The notes under the pieces: model-generated
The model's input: the letters and a program-made list of their open reading frames with translations, nothing else
Database searches by the model: none
Told to the model about the DNA's origin: nothing
Position numbers and translations under genes: made by a program
Shown: piece after piece, positions 8,536 through 15,883 of the stretch
Position numbering within the stretch: position 1 is the first letter of the stretch
Layout: the number at the start of each line of letters is the position of its first letter
From: Pseudarthrobacter siccitolerans
GTDB taxonomy: Bacteria; Actinomycetota; Actinomycetes; Actinomycetales; Micrococcaceae
Length of the DNA: 64,000 nucleotides
Assembly: GCF_001046895.1 (NCBI RefSeq)
Contig: NZ_CAQI01000025.1
Span: 1 to 64,000 of the forward strand
Direction of reading: 5' to 3'

Positions 8536-8624
8536 ATATGCCGAGTATTCACCTGAGGCACCCCGCCGCGAAAGGAGGGTTGCCGACCGGCCAGTCAGGG
8601 CTTGGCGCCGGTACTCATTACTCC
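8536..8624 (-). promoter_or_regulatory. SAM riboswitch (SAM-I/SAM-IV clan)
   Basis: Read on the minus strand, the leader contains GAGTACCGGCGCCAAGCCC, then CCGGTCGGCAACCCTCC, GCGGGGTGCC and GGTGAATACTCGG. The GCAACCCTCC...GGGGTGCC core and the closing GAGTA/TACTC helix are the signature of the SAM-I/SAM-IV clan. It sits about 40 bases upstream of the DUF1737 start and should repress the metZ operon when S-adenosylmethionine is high. SAM-IV is the common type ahead of met genes in actinomycetes. Boundaries are estimated by eye. Confidence 0.8.
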
Positions 8625-8842
8625 CCAAAAACGTAACACTTGGCGGGCGGGCCCGCACCGCCGTCGTCGTCATGTTCCGTAACTGAAGCTCCCTGGAGCA
8701 GCTTGGGCAGCATCGCGGCCTTTTCCGGAACGGACGACGGCGGGAGTCGCCACGGGCGGCGAATGTGCCTTGCGCCCGGCCACGGCATCCCCTGCGGATA
8801 GGGTTCTTGTGGGGGCGCCGCCCCGGTCGTCGGAGCAACTTC

Positions 8843-11341
8843 ATGGGGGTCCTCATCAGCACGCCAACAGCCGCCGCGCTGCAACACCCGTTCCGGCACC
8901 TTCGTTTGCAGAATCCACTGCTCCGGGCGGGTGCCGCCCTATTTGCCGCGGTGCTCGTTACCGTCCTCGCGCTCGTGCTGCCCGCCGGAGCCGCCAGGGC
9001 CGCCGAGACCTTCCCGGATGAGGGCAAACCGATGCTCGGCGCCGTCCTGGAATGGGGCGAGGATACGGCGGCCGGTTTCACCGACAGGCTGGGGGCCTCC
9101 CCGGCGCTTTTCGGGCACGACATCGCCCTGCCCTTCCGCGCATCGGAGGAGAACGACATCCGGGGCTTCCTGGAGCAGTCCGGGGGCCAGGGCGCCCACG
9201 CGATGCTCACGGTGAAGCCAGACGTTCCGCTTGACCAGGTCACTGCTGACGCCGCCGCATCGTTTGCAGGCGAGGTGCGGAAGCTTGCTTCGAACTTCAA
9301 GGGCCAGCTGCTGATCCGCTTTGCCCCGGACATGAATGCCAGTTGGGTGGAATGGGGCCAGCAGCCGGCCGCCTACCGGTCCGCCTTCCAGGCCATCTCC
9401 GCGGCCTTCGAGGAAACTGACGGCGAGCGAACCTCCATGGTGTGGGAGCCCTACCTGGGCAAGGACTACCCCTATGACCGGCACCGGAACGCTCCCGGAC
9501 CAGGCAGCGAGGGCTTCGCCCTGCTCGACACCAACGGTGACGGCGTGTGGAACGGTTCCGACGCGGCCTACGCCCCCTACTATCCCGGGGACGACGCCGT
9601 GGACTGGGTGGGCCTGACCGCCTTCCATGACGACACCGCCGGCGGCGCTCCCGTGAATACAGTGCCCCGGCAGAACGAGCTCCAGGAGATGCTCACCACC
9701 TCCGGAGCGGAAAACTTCTACGCCACATATGCGGCAGGGAAGGACAAGCCGTTCCTGCTGCAGACCGCCGCTTTCTATAGCCCGGCCTCCGGCGGCGCTT
9801 CGGACGTGGACATCAAAGTGGGTTGGTGGGACCACGTTCTGTCTGCCGCCACCTCCCCGGACTTCGCAAAGACAGCGGCAGTGGTCTGGGATGAGCGGAC
9901 CAGCGCCAGGGACACCGGCGTGGCGAGCATCGACTGGCTGCTCACCGGAAACCCTGCGGTTGCCGCCGCCGCACGCGACCGGCTCGAGGCTTCCCCCATG
10001 GTCACCGGTCCTGTCACTGACATCGCCGCCGGCTCTGGATACGTCCGGGCCAACACCCTTACTGGGCCGGCTGCCTGGACGGTAGGTGCGGCGCTGATCA
10101 TCCTCCTGGTGGCGCTGTGGCAGATCCCCCGGCGGGTCAACGCGGCAACAGCCTGGAGCTACACGGATCCCTCAACCAGAGACTCGCGGGTGGACCTGCT
10201 GCGGGGCATGGCCATTGTGTTCGTGGTGGTGAATCACCTGGGCATGACGTCGCTGTTCCAGCTGCTCACCCAGGAAGCGGTGGGTTTCGTTTCCGGGGCT
10301 GAACTGTTTGTCATCTTCTCCGGCCTGGTGGTGGGTATGGTCTACGGGCCCCGCGTCAAAGCGGACTTCGGGACGGTGGTGGACCTGACATCACGCCGTG
10401 CGGGCAAGCTCTACGTGACGGCGATCGCGGTGCTGATCGGCGTCTTCCTGATCTCGCTGCTGCGCCTATTCCAGACGGACACGCTCACCACCTTTGTTGA
10501 CCAGGGAACCGGCGGGGCAGGCCACACTGGCGCCGGGCGAACGTACGACCTCTACGCCGGGATGGAATCGCTGTTCCAGTTCCCGGTGCCGCCGCAGGTC
10601 CTGCCGGCGATCCTGCTGCTGCAGTTCGGGCCGTGGCAGTTCAACGTGATGGGCCTGTACGTGGTGCTGCTGCTCGTCAGCCCGCTGGTCCTCGCTGCGC
10701 TCAACCGCGGCAAGGCTGCGTGGGTGCTGGCCGCCGCCCTGGCCGTGTATGCAGTGGGGGCTGTGACCAGGTTCCGGATCCTGCCCTCGCAGTTTGAGGA
10801 CTCTTTCCCGTTGCTGGTGTGGCAGGTCCTGTTCGTGACCGGCCTGGTGGCCGGGTTCCACCGGCACCGCATTGTTTCGTGGTTCAGTGATCACACGTGG
10901 GCAGTGGCTGCCTGCACTGCGGCCGCGTTCATTTTCGCCTTTTTGTCCTGGGGCAACCCGTACCTTGCCAACGGCTTTGACGTAAGGCTCTCGATTGTTC
11001 CGGACACCGCTTACCGGAGCATGTACGACCTCTTTTTCGGCCGCACCTACCTGGCCCCGGGCCGGCTCCTGAACGTGCTGGTGCTGGTAGTGGCTGCCTA
11101 CGCATTCCTGACGGCCTACTGGAAGCCGGTGGCACGCGCCCTGGGTTGGTTCCTGATTCCGCTGGGCCGGGCAACCCTGTACGTCTTTATCATCCACGTG
11201 GTCCTGATCGCCGTCATCGCCAACATTCCCGCCCTGCGCCAGGGTGATATCTGGATCAACACGGCAGCCTACGCGCTGGTCCTGGGGCTCCTGTGGGTGA
11301 TGGTCCGGACCCGCTTCCTCTTCCGGATCATTCCCACTTAG
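8843..11341 (+). CDS. membrane fusion: GH26-like extracytoplasmic domain plus OpgC-type acyltransferase
   Basis: An 832-residue protein. A membrane or signal segment at about 26-52 ends in AGAARA. A roughly 350-residue secreted domain resembling GH26 glycan hydrolases follows, with LLIRFAPDMNASWVEWG matching the usual RPxHEMNGxWxxWG block. A membrane helix follows near 420, and then about ten helices with the OpgC/acyltransferase-3 motif DSRVDLLRGMAIVFVVVNHLG. OpgC proteins add succinyl groups to periplasmic glucans. The catalytic Glu expected in HEMNG is Asp here, so the hydrolase domain may be inactive or only bind glycan. ATG 8843 has GGAG nine bases upstream; the frame extends to 8765 without support. 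Confidence 0.78.
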   Translation: MGVLISTPTAAALQHPFRHLRLQNPLLRAGAALFAAVLVTVLALVLPAGAARAAETFPDEGKPMLGAVLEWGEDTAAGFTDRLGASPALFGHDIALPFRASEENDIRGFLEQSGGQGAHAMLTVKPDVPLDQVTADAAASFAGEVRKLASNFKGQLLIRFAPDMNASWVEWGQQPAAYRSAFQAISAAFEETDGERTSMVWEPYLGKDYPYDRHRNAPGPGSEGFALLDTNGDGVWNGSDAAYAPYYPGDDAVDWVGLTAFHDDTAGGAPVNTVPRQNELQEMLTTSGAENFYATYAAGKDKPFLLQTAAFYSPASGGASDVDIKVGWWDHVLSAATSPDFAKTAAVVWDERTSARDTGVASIDWLLTGNPAVAAAARDRLEASPMVTGPVTDIAAGSGYVRANTLTGPAAWTVGAALIILLVALWQIPRRVNAATAWSYTDPSTRDSRVDLLRGMAIVFVVVNHLGMTSLFQLLTQEAVGFVSGAELFVIFSGLVVGMVYGPRVKADFGTVVDLTSRRAGKLYVTAIAVLIGVFLISLLRLFQTDTLTTFVDQGTGGAGHTGAGRTYDLYAGMESLFQFPVPPQVLPAILLLQFGPWQFNVMGLYVVLLLVSPLVLAALNRGKAAWVLAAALAVYAVGAVTRFRILPSQFEDSFPLLVWQVLFVTGLVAGFHRHRIVSWFSDHTWAVAACTAAAFIFAFLSWGNPYLANGFDVRLSIVPDTAYRSMYDLFFGRTYLAPGRLLNVLVLVVAAYAFLTAYWKPVARALGWFLIPLGRATLYVFIIHVVLIAVIANIPALRQGDIWINTAAYALVLGLLWVMVRTRFLFRIIPT

Positions 11342-11392
11342 GCGAGGCCGGCCAGGGGATCGCGGACCATCCAGCACTGCGCCTTAAACGCG

Positions 11393-11437
11393 AAAGGCGT
11401 GAACATCTGCCCGCCGGGGACAGAGGTTCACGCCTTT
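11393..11437. terminator. bidirectional hairpin terminator
   Basis: AAAGGCGTGAAC (11393-11404) is exactly complementary to GTTCACGCCTTT (11426-11437), a 12-base stem with a 21-base loop flanked by A and T runs on the two strands. It lies between the convergent OpgC-fusion gene and the 84-residue gene that follows, and can serve both. Confidence 0.75.
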
Positions 11438-11453
11438 TAGCGTATGCCGGCTC

Positions 11454-11708
11454 TTAGACGAGGCCGGGGTAACTGGTCAGGATGTAATCGGCGGCTGCCG
11501 GGCCCTTCATACGAAGGCCGTTGTGGCCTGTCGGGATGCGGTGTTTCATGGCCGCCCAGAAAACGGACTCCTTGCCGGGCTGCTGTTGGTTGATGAAGCA
11601 CCAGCTGGTGTACAGGCCGTAAAGCCGGTCAGCGTCGAGGCTGTGGTCGTAGGCCTGGTCCAATTGGGTGGCTTCCTGGAGAAAAACGTCGAACTGCGAA
11701 TGTGCCAT
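11454..11708 (-). CDS. hypothetical protein, 84 aa
   Basis: A small soluble protein with evenly mixed composition (YGLYTSWCFINQQQPGKESVF in the middle, ADYILTSYPGLV at the end). It looks like real coding sequence and ends at a hairpin terminator. No family is recognised. It is divergent from the TetR gene across a 230-base gap that contains operator-like repeats, so it may be that regulator's target. Confidence 0.6.
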   Translation of the reverse strand: MAHSQFDVFLQEATQLDQAYDHSLDADRLYGLYTSWCFINQQQPGKESVFWAAMKHRIPTGHNGLRMKGPAAADYILTSYPGLV

Positions 11709-11842
11709 GACGGCGTCCCTTCGCTACGTGCGTGGGTGCCGCCGTTCGGCTACAGCAGCGGGAACCTCAGTGCGTGCACTCGGCAAGGAGGATTTATCGA
11801 GCCTTGGTGGAATCGATGGATTCGAAGTGGCGTCAGTACCTC

Positions 11843-11873
11843 GTCTACGCTGTAGACTTTACCCGTAGACTAC
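11843..11873. promoter_or_regulatory. candidate TetR operator
   Basis: GTCTAC-GCT-GTAGAC (11843-11857) is a 15-base palindrome. A third half-site reads GTAGACTAC at 11865-11873. The cluster is 68-98 bases upstream of the TetR start, where autoregulatory operators of that family usually lie. Confidence 0.55.
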
Positions 11874-11940
11874 CAATACGGCAAGTGTCTGGAATTACCT
11901 TCGGGCAGTATTTGCTACCGGCTGCAGAACGGGAATTTTC

Positions 11941-12648
11941 ATGTTGGCGCCTAAATCCTCCACCGGCAAAGGCCGCGCCCGGAAGGAACGGCTGAGCCGC
12001 GAGCTGGTCCTCACCAAAGCGCTTGAGCTGGTGGATGCTGAAGGCCTGGATGCTCTGACCATGCGCCGCCTGGGCCAGGAGCTGGACCGGGACCCCATGA
12101 GTCTCTACCGCTACGCCGAGAACCGGGCAGCGCTGCTTGACGGAGTCTCCGAGCTGGTACTCAATGACCTGTCCATCAAGTCCGAAGATCCGGACTGGAA
12201 AGCGCAGCTGCGGCTCATCGCGCACAACTTGCGGCTGCTCGCGCTCAAGCACCCGAACGTGGTGCCGCTGCTGGTCACCAGGCCGCTCTCCACCCCGCTT
12301 GGGCTGAGGCCGCTGGGTACCCTTCGCCCACTGGAGCAGATCCTCTCCCTGTTGATCGGCGCAGGGTTTGACCCCGGCGGCGCACTGCACGTTTACCGCG
12401 CCTACTACGGCTTCCTCTACGGCCACATCCTGAACGAGCTGCAGGAATATGTGGTGGACCCGGAAGAAAACGAAGCGCTGCTGCGGCTTGGCCTGCACCG
12501 GCTGCCCGCAAAGGAGTTTCCCCGGCTGAGGGCGCTGGCGCCGGACCTTTCCGAATACGACGGCGAAGCGGAGCTGGACCAGGGACTGACCATCCTGCTT
12601 AGCGGGCTGGAAATCCAGCTCTCCAAGCCTGCCCGATCTTCCGCCTAG
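11941..12648 (+). CDS. TetR/AcrR family transcriptional regulator, 235 aa
   Basis: The N-terminal HTH covers about residues 17-63 (LSRELVLTKALELVDAEGLD, then LTMRRLGQELDRDPMSLYRY), the classical TetR pattern with the recognition helix near 46-56. The C-terminal ligand domain is helical and of the tetracycline-repressor-like type that includes RAYYGFLYGHILNE. It probably represses itself and a neighbour through the GTCTAC/GTAGAC palindrome upstream. The inducer is unknown. Confidence 0.88.
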   Translation: MLAPKSSTGKGRARKERLSRELVLTKALELVDAEGLDALTMRRLGQELDRDPMSLYRYAENRAALLDGVSELVLNDLSIKSEDPDWKAQLRLIAHNLRLLALKHPNVVPLLVTRPLSTPLGLRPLGTLRPLEQILSLLIGAGFDPGGALHVYRAYYGFLYGHILNELQEYVVDPEENEALLRLGLHRLPAKEFPRLRALAPDLSEYDGEAELDQGLTILLSGLEIQLSKPARSSA

Positions 12649-12709
12649 CGCGATCTGGCATCGCTGCAGAACGCCCGGTTTTCCGAAGGCGGATTATTCC
12701 AGGTGCGCG

Positions 12710-13174
12710 TTATTCAAAGGTAGCGCGCCGCCGGTCGCTGAGGCGGGTGTTCCAGATGTCCGGTGTGGTCACCTTGAAGCGGCGGCCGGTCAGCGCCCGC
12801 GCTGTCAGCCTGATGTAATGCGCCTTCTCGCCGGGCTGCCACGGCTCCAGCCCCAGGCCGTCCACGGCATCCTTGTCAGCCTGGTCGTCGATGACGGCAG
12901 TGTCCCCGCGCACCACCACGCTCCAAGCCTCTTCGCTATGGGGGTCGTAACCGTCGATCTCGAGGGCCGCCGGCCGTTCCTCCTTGGCATTCCACAGCTT
13001 GGTGACGCCGGAGGTCCGGAAGACAATGCTCCGGCGGTGCACCACGTAGTTGACCGGAAAAATCTCGGGGTGCCCGTCCACAACCAGGCCAAGCCGCCCG
13101 AGGGTGTCACCATCAAGCAGCTCCCAGCATTCGTCAAAGGTCAGGTTCCCGGCAGGCTCCGCGTGTGAGGTCAT
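12710..13174 (-). CDS. pyridoxamine 5'-phosphate oxidase family protein, 154 aa
   Basis: A split-barrel flavin-binding fold. LTFDECWELLDGDTLGRLGLV at about 10-30, PVNYVVHRRSIVFRT at 41-55 and WSVVVRGDTAVID near 83-95 are typical of the small PPOX-like, F420/FMN-binding proteins common in actinobacteria. The specific reaction cannot be read from sequence. The ATG at 13174 was chosen because the 18 upstream in-frame residues show no conserved content. Confidence 0.8.
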   Translation of the reverse strand: MTSHAEPAGNLTFDECWELLDGDTLGRLGLVVDGHPEIFPVNYVVHRRSIVFRTSGVTKLWNAKEERPAALEIDGYDPHSEEAWSVVVRGDTAVIDDQADKDAVDGLGLEPWQPGEKAHYIRLTARALTGRRFKVTTPDIWNTRLSDRRRATFE

Positions 13175-13313
13175 GAACCATACCCTAGGGCCAAGTTTTA
13201 TCCGCTGGCTATGCCTTACGCCGCCCAACGTGCATCCAGTGATCTGAAACGCAGGCTGGGCGAACCGGGCGCTCCGCCCTTACCGTTCCAGGAAGATGCC
13301 GTAATACCGGCAA

Positions 13314-14243
13314 CTACTGAATGCCGGCGAACAGCTCGTTTAGTTCGGCAGTCAACTCTTTCTTTACGGACGGCGTGCCAATCTCCGTGCCGTCGATCCG
13401 GTTGACCGGCGCAAGCATCCGCACGCTCGAAATCAGCCAGACGGCGTCTGCGTCCAGCAGGTCCTGCGGCTCCAGCGGCCCGTAGCCCAACTCCCAGCCC
13501 GCAGCCTTCGCGGCGGCGAACAGTGCGCCCTGGGAGGTGCCGGGGAGGATGCCGCTGTCCAGCTGGGGCGTGATGAGGCGCTTAACAGACGTGCCGCCGT
13601 CGGACGTTTCCACGTGTGCCATCAGCACTGTTGACGTGGGGCCCTCAAGGACCCGCCCGTCGGAGGAGGTGAAGATGACGTCGTCGGCGCCCTGCTTGCG
13701 GGCATAACGCAACGCAGCCATGTTGACGGCGTAGGAGAGGGTTTTCGCACCAAGCAGCAGCCACGGTGCGCGCTCGGCAACATCGCTGTCGTAGCCGCGG
13801 TCCAGCAGGATGACGTCGATGCCGGTCTCGCGCTGGCGGCGGCCCGCAGCGCCGGCAGGGGACACCTGGACCCAGGAGGTTGGTGTGGAAGCGCCCTCCA
13901 CGCCGCGGGTCACCACGAGCTTCACCACCAGTTCGTCGTCAGCGGCGGAGGCCGGCGGGTGCTGCGACCGGTGCGCGGAAACAGCTGCGGTGATGGCGCG
14001 GCGCCACTCCTCCTCGCCGGGGATGGCCAGGTCCAAGGCCTCGGCGGAGCCGGCAAGGCGGTCCAGGTGCGCCTGGATCTTCCGGACGGCGCCGCCCACG
14101 GCGAGCATGGTCTCAAAGATTCCGTCGCCCCGCGTGGCGCCCTGATCCGTCACCAGCAGCTGGGGCTGGGACGCATCGGCAGGCCGGCCGTCGGGGAAGG
14201 CTGGATCGAGGAAGACGAGAACCACGTGGGCTGGAGAGGTCAT
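13314..14243 (-). CDS. pabC: aminodeoxychorismate lyase-like class IV aminotransferase
   Basis: A 309-residue fold-type IV PLP enzyme. TRGDGIFETM is at 38-47, the Schiff-base Lys167 lies in LLLGAKTLSYAVNM, and DGRVLEGPTSTVL is at 195-207. PabC releases pyruvate from aminodeoxychorismate to give p-aminobenzoate for folate. Branched-chain or D-amino acid transaminases share the fold, but the nearby PabB-type gene supports this assignment. It is divergent from the cardiolipin synthase gene with only about 90 bases between. Confidence 0.75.
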   Translation of the reverse strand: MTSPAHVVLVFLDPAFPDGRPADASQPQLLVTDQGATRGDGIFETMLAVGGAVRKIQAHLDRLAGSAEALDLAIPGEEEWRRAITAAVSAHRSQHPPASAADDELVVKLVVTRGVEGASTPTSWVQVSPAGAAGRRQRETGIDVILLDRGYDSDVAERAPWLLLGAKTLSYAVNMAALRYARKQGADDVIFTSSDGRVLEGPTSTVLMAHVETSDGGTSVKRLITPQLDSGILPGTSQGALFAAAKAAGWELGYGPLEPQDLLDADAVWLISSVRMLAPVNRIDGTEIGTPSVKKELTAELNELFAGIQ

Positions 14244-14336
14244 GGGTCCAGCTTAGTGCGGCCCCCATGGATAAGCTGGGCGGAGTGCCCCGGCCGGAAC
14301 CCGTCCGGCGGGAGCCGTCCTCCGGGGGTTATTCAC

Positions 14337-15812
14337 GTGTTGTGGCCATTTTCGCTTGCCGGTACCGCGCCGACGTGGGTGGTGGTGCTGCTTGCTGCTG
14401 CCGACCTGGTGATCAGGGTGCTCGCCGTCGGCATCATCCCGGGCAACCGGCGGCCCACTACCGCCATGGCGTGGCTGCTGGGCATCTTCTTTGTGCCCTT
14501 TGTGGGCATCATCCTGTTCCTGTTGTTCGGCAACTTCAAGCTGTCCAGCCGCCGCCGGCAGCAGCAGCAACAGGTCAATGAAAGGGTGCGGGCCGGAATT
14601 TCCTCGCTCGCCGACGTCGAGAGCCACTATCCCGGACCTGAATGGGTGCGCTCCGCGGCGGAGCTGAACCGGCGGCTGGGCTCGCTGCCCATGGTGGACG
14701 GCAACTCGGTGGACCTGATCCCGGGGTACCCGGACTCGATCCTTGAGATGACCAAGGCCGTGCGGAAGGCGAAAAAGTTCGTCAACGCCGAGTTCTACAT
14801 CATGAGCACGGACCACATCACGGACGAACTGATGACAGCCCTCGAGGAAGCCGCCGAGCGCGGCGTGGAAGTCCGGGTGCTGTTCGACCACATCGGCACC
14901 CTTCGCGTGAAGGGGTACCGGAACCTGCTCAAGCGGCTTCGTGCCGGAAAGATCCAGTGGAAGCGGATGCTCCCGCTCCTGCCCATCCACGGGCAGTGGC
15001 GCCGGCCGGATCTGCGCAACCACCGCAAGATCATGGTGATCGACGGCGAAATCGCGTTCACCGGCTCACAGAACCTGATCGAGCCCTCCTACAACAACCC
15101 CCGCCACCGGAAGGCCGGCCGCGAATGGGTGGAGCTGATGGCCTGCCTGCGCGGTCCAATCGTCACCACCCTGAATGTTGTTTTTGCCACCGACTGGCTG
15201 AGCGAAACCGACGAGTCCCTGGAACACCAGCTGCAGCTCCCCTCCAACCCGCACCCTGGCAACGTCACGGCGCAGGTGGTGCCCAGCGGCCCCGGCTTCA
15301 TCACCGAGAACAACCTGCGGCTCTTCAACACGCTCATCTATTCCGCCCAGCACCGGATCTCCATCTGCAGCCCGTACTTCGTGCCCGACGATTCGCTCCT
15401 GTACGCCATCACCACCGCGGCCCAGCGGGGCGTGGACGTGGAACTGTTCGTCTCGGAAAAGGGCGACCAGTTCCTGGTCCACCACGCCCAGAGCTCCTAC
15501 TACGAGGCCCTGCTGGAGGCCGGCGTCCGGATCTACCTCTACAAGGCCCCGTTTGTGCTCCACGCCAAGCACTTCACTATCGACGACGAGGTGGCGGTCC
15601 TCGGCTCCAGCAACATGGACATGCGCTCGTTCTCGCTCAACCTGGAAGTGTCCGTGATGCTGCTCGGCGAAGACATCGTCACGAAAATGCGTGCCGTGGA
15701 GGACACCTACCGGGATATTTCGCATGAGCTCAAACTGGCCGACTGGCTCAAGCGGCCGCTGGCCACGCGGTACGTGGACAACGTGGCGCGGCTGACGGCG
15801 ACGGTCCAGTAG
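14337..15812 (+). CDS. cls: cardiolipin synthase (phospholipase D superfamily)
   Basis: A 491-residue membrane enzyme with two N-terminal helices (about 4-22 and 38-56) and two HKD motifs: HRKIMVIDGEIAFTGSQN in the middle and HAKHFTIDDEVAVLGSSN near the end. It joins phosphatidyl groups to make cardiolipin, the usual role of two-HKD proteins with this membrane anchor. A glutamine run follows the second helix. The GTG start at 14337 is preceded by a G-rich Shine-Dalgarno; the frame stays open far upstream without conserved content. It ends at a strong hairpin. Confidence 0.88.
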   Translation: MLWPFSLAGTAPTWVVVLLAAADLVIRVLAVGIIPGNRRPTTAMAWLLGIFFVPFVGIILFLLFGNFKLSSRRRQQQQQVNERVRAGISSLADVESHYPGPEWVRSAAELNRRLGSLPMVDGNSVDLIPGYPDSILEMTKAVRKAKKFVNAEFYIMSTDHITDELMTALEEAAERGVEVRVLFDHIGTLRVKGYRNLLKRLRAGKIQWKRMLPLLPIHGQWRRPDLRNHRKIMVIDGEIAFTGSQNLIEPSYNNPRHRKAGREWVELMACLRGPIVTTLNVVFATDWLSETDESLEHQLQLPSNPHPGNVTAQVVPSGPGFITENNLRLFNTLIYSAQHRISICSPYFVPDDSLLYAITTAAQRGVDVELFVSEKGDQFLVHHAQSSYYEALLEAGVRIYLYKAPFVLHAKHFTIDDEVAVLGSSNMDMRSFSLNLEVSVMLLGEDIVTKMRAVEDTYRDISHELKLADWLKRPLATRYVDNVARLTATVQ

Positions 15813-15876
15813 GAGTTTTTGTCCACATATGCCGACTTCGGAGGCCTCCAAGCCTGCATATCTGGACAAAAACTCC
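15812..15876. terminator. bidirectional terminator between cls and the pabB fusion
   Basis: GGAGTTTTTGTCC (15812-15824) pairs exactly with GGACAAAAACTCC (15864-15876), and inner ATATGC/GCATAT bases extend the stem. It begins at the last base of the cls stop codon and ends eight bases before the convergent pabB stop. Confidence 0.75.
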
Positions 15877-15883
15877 AAGGGTT

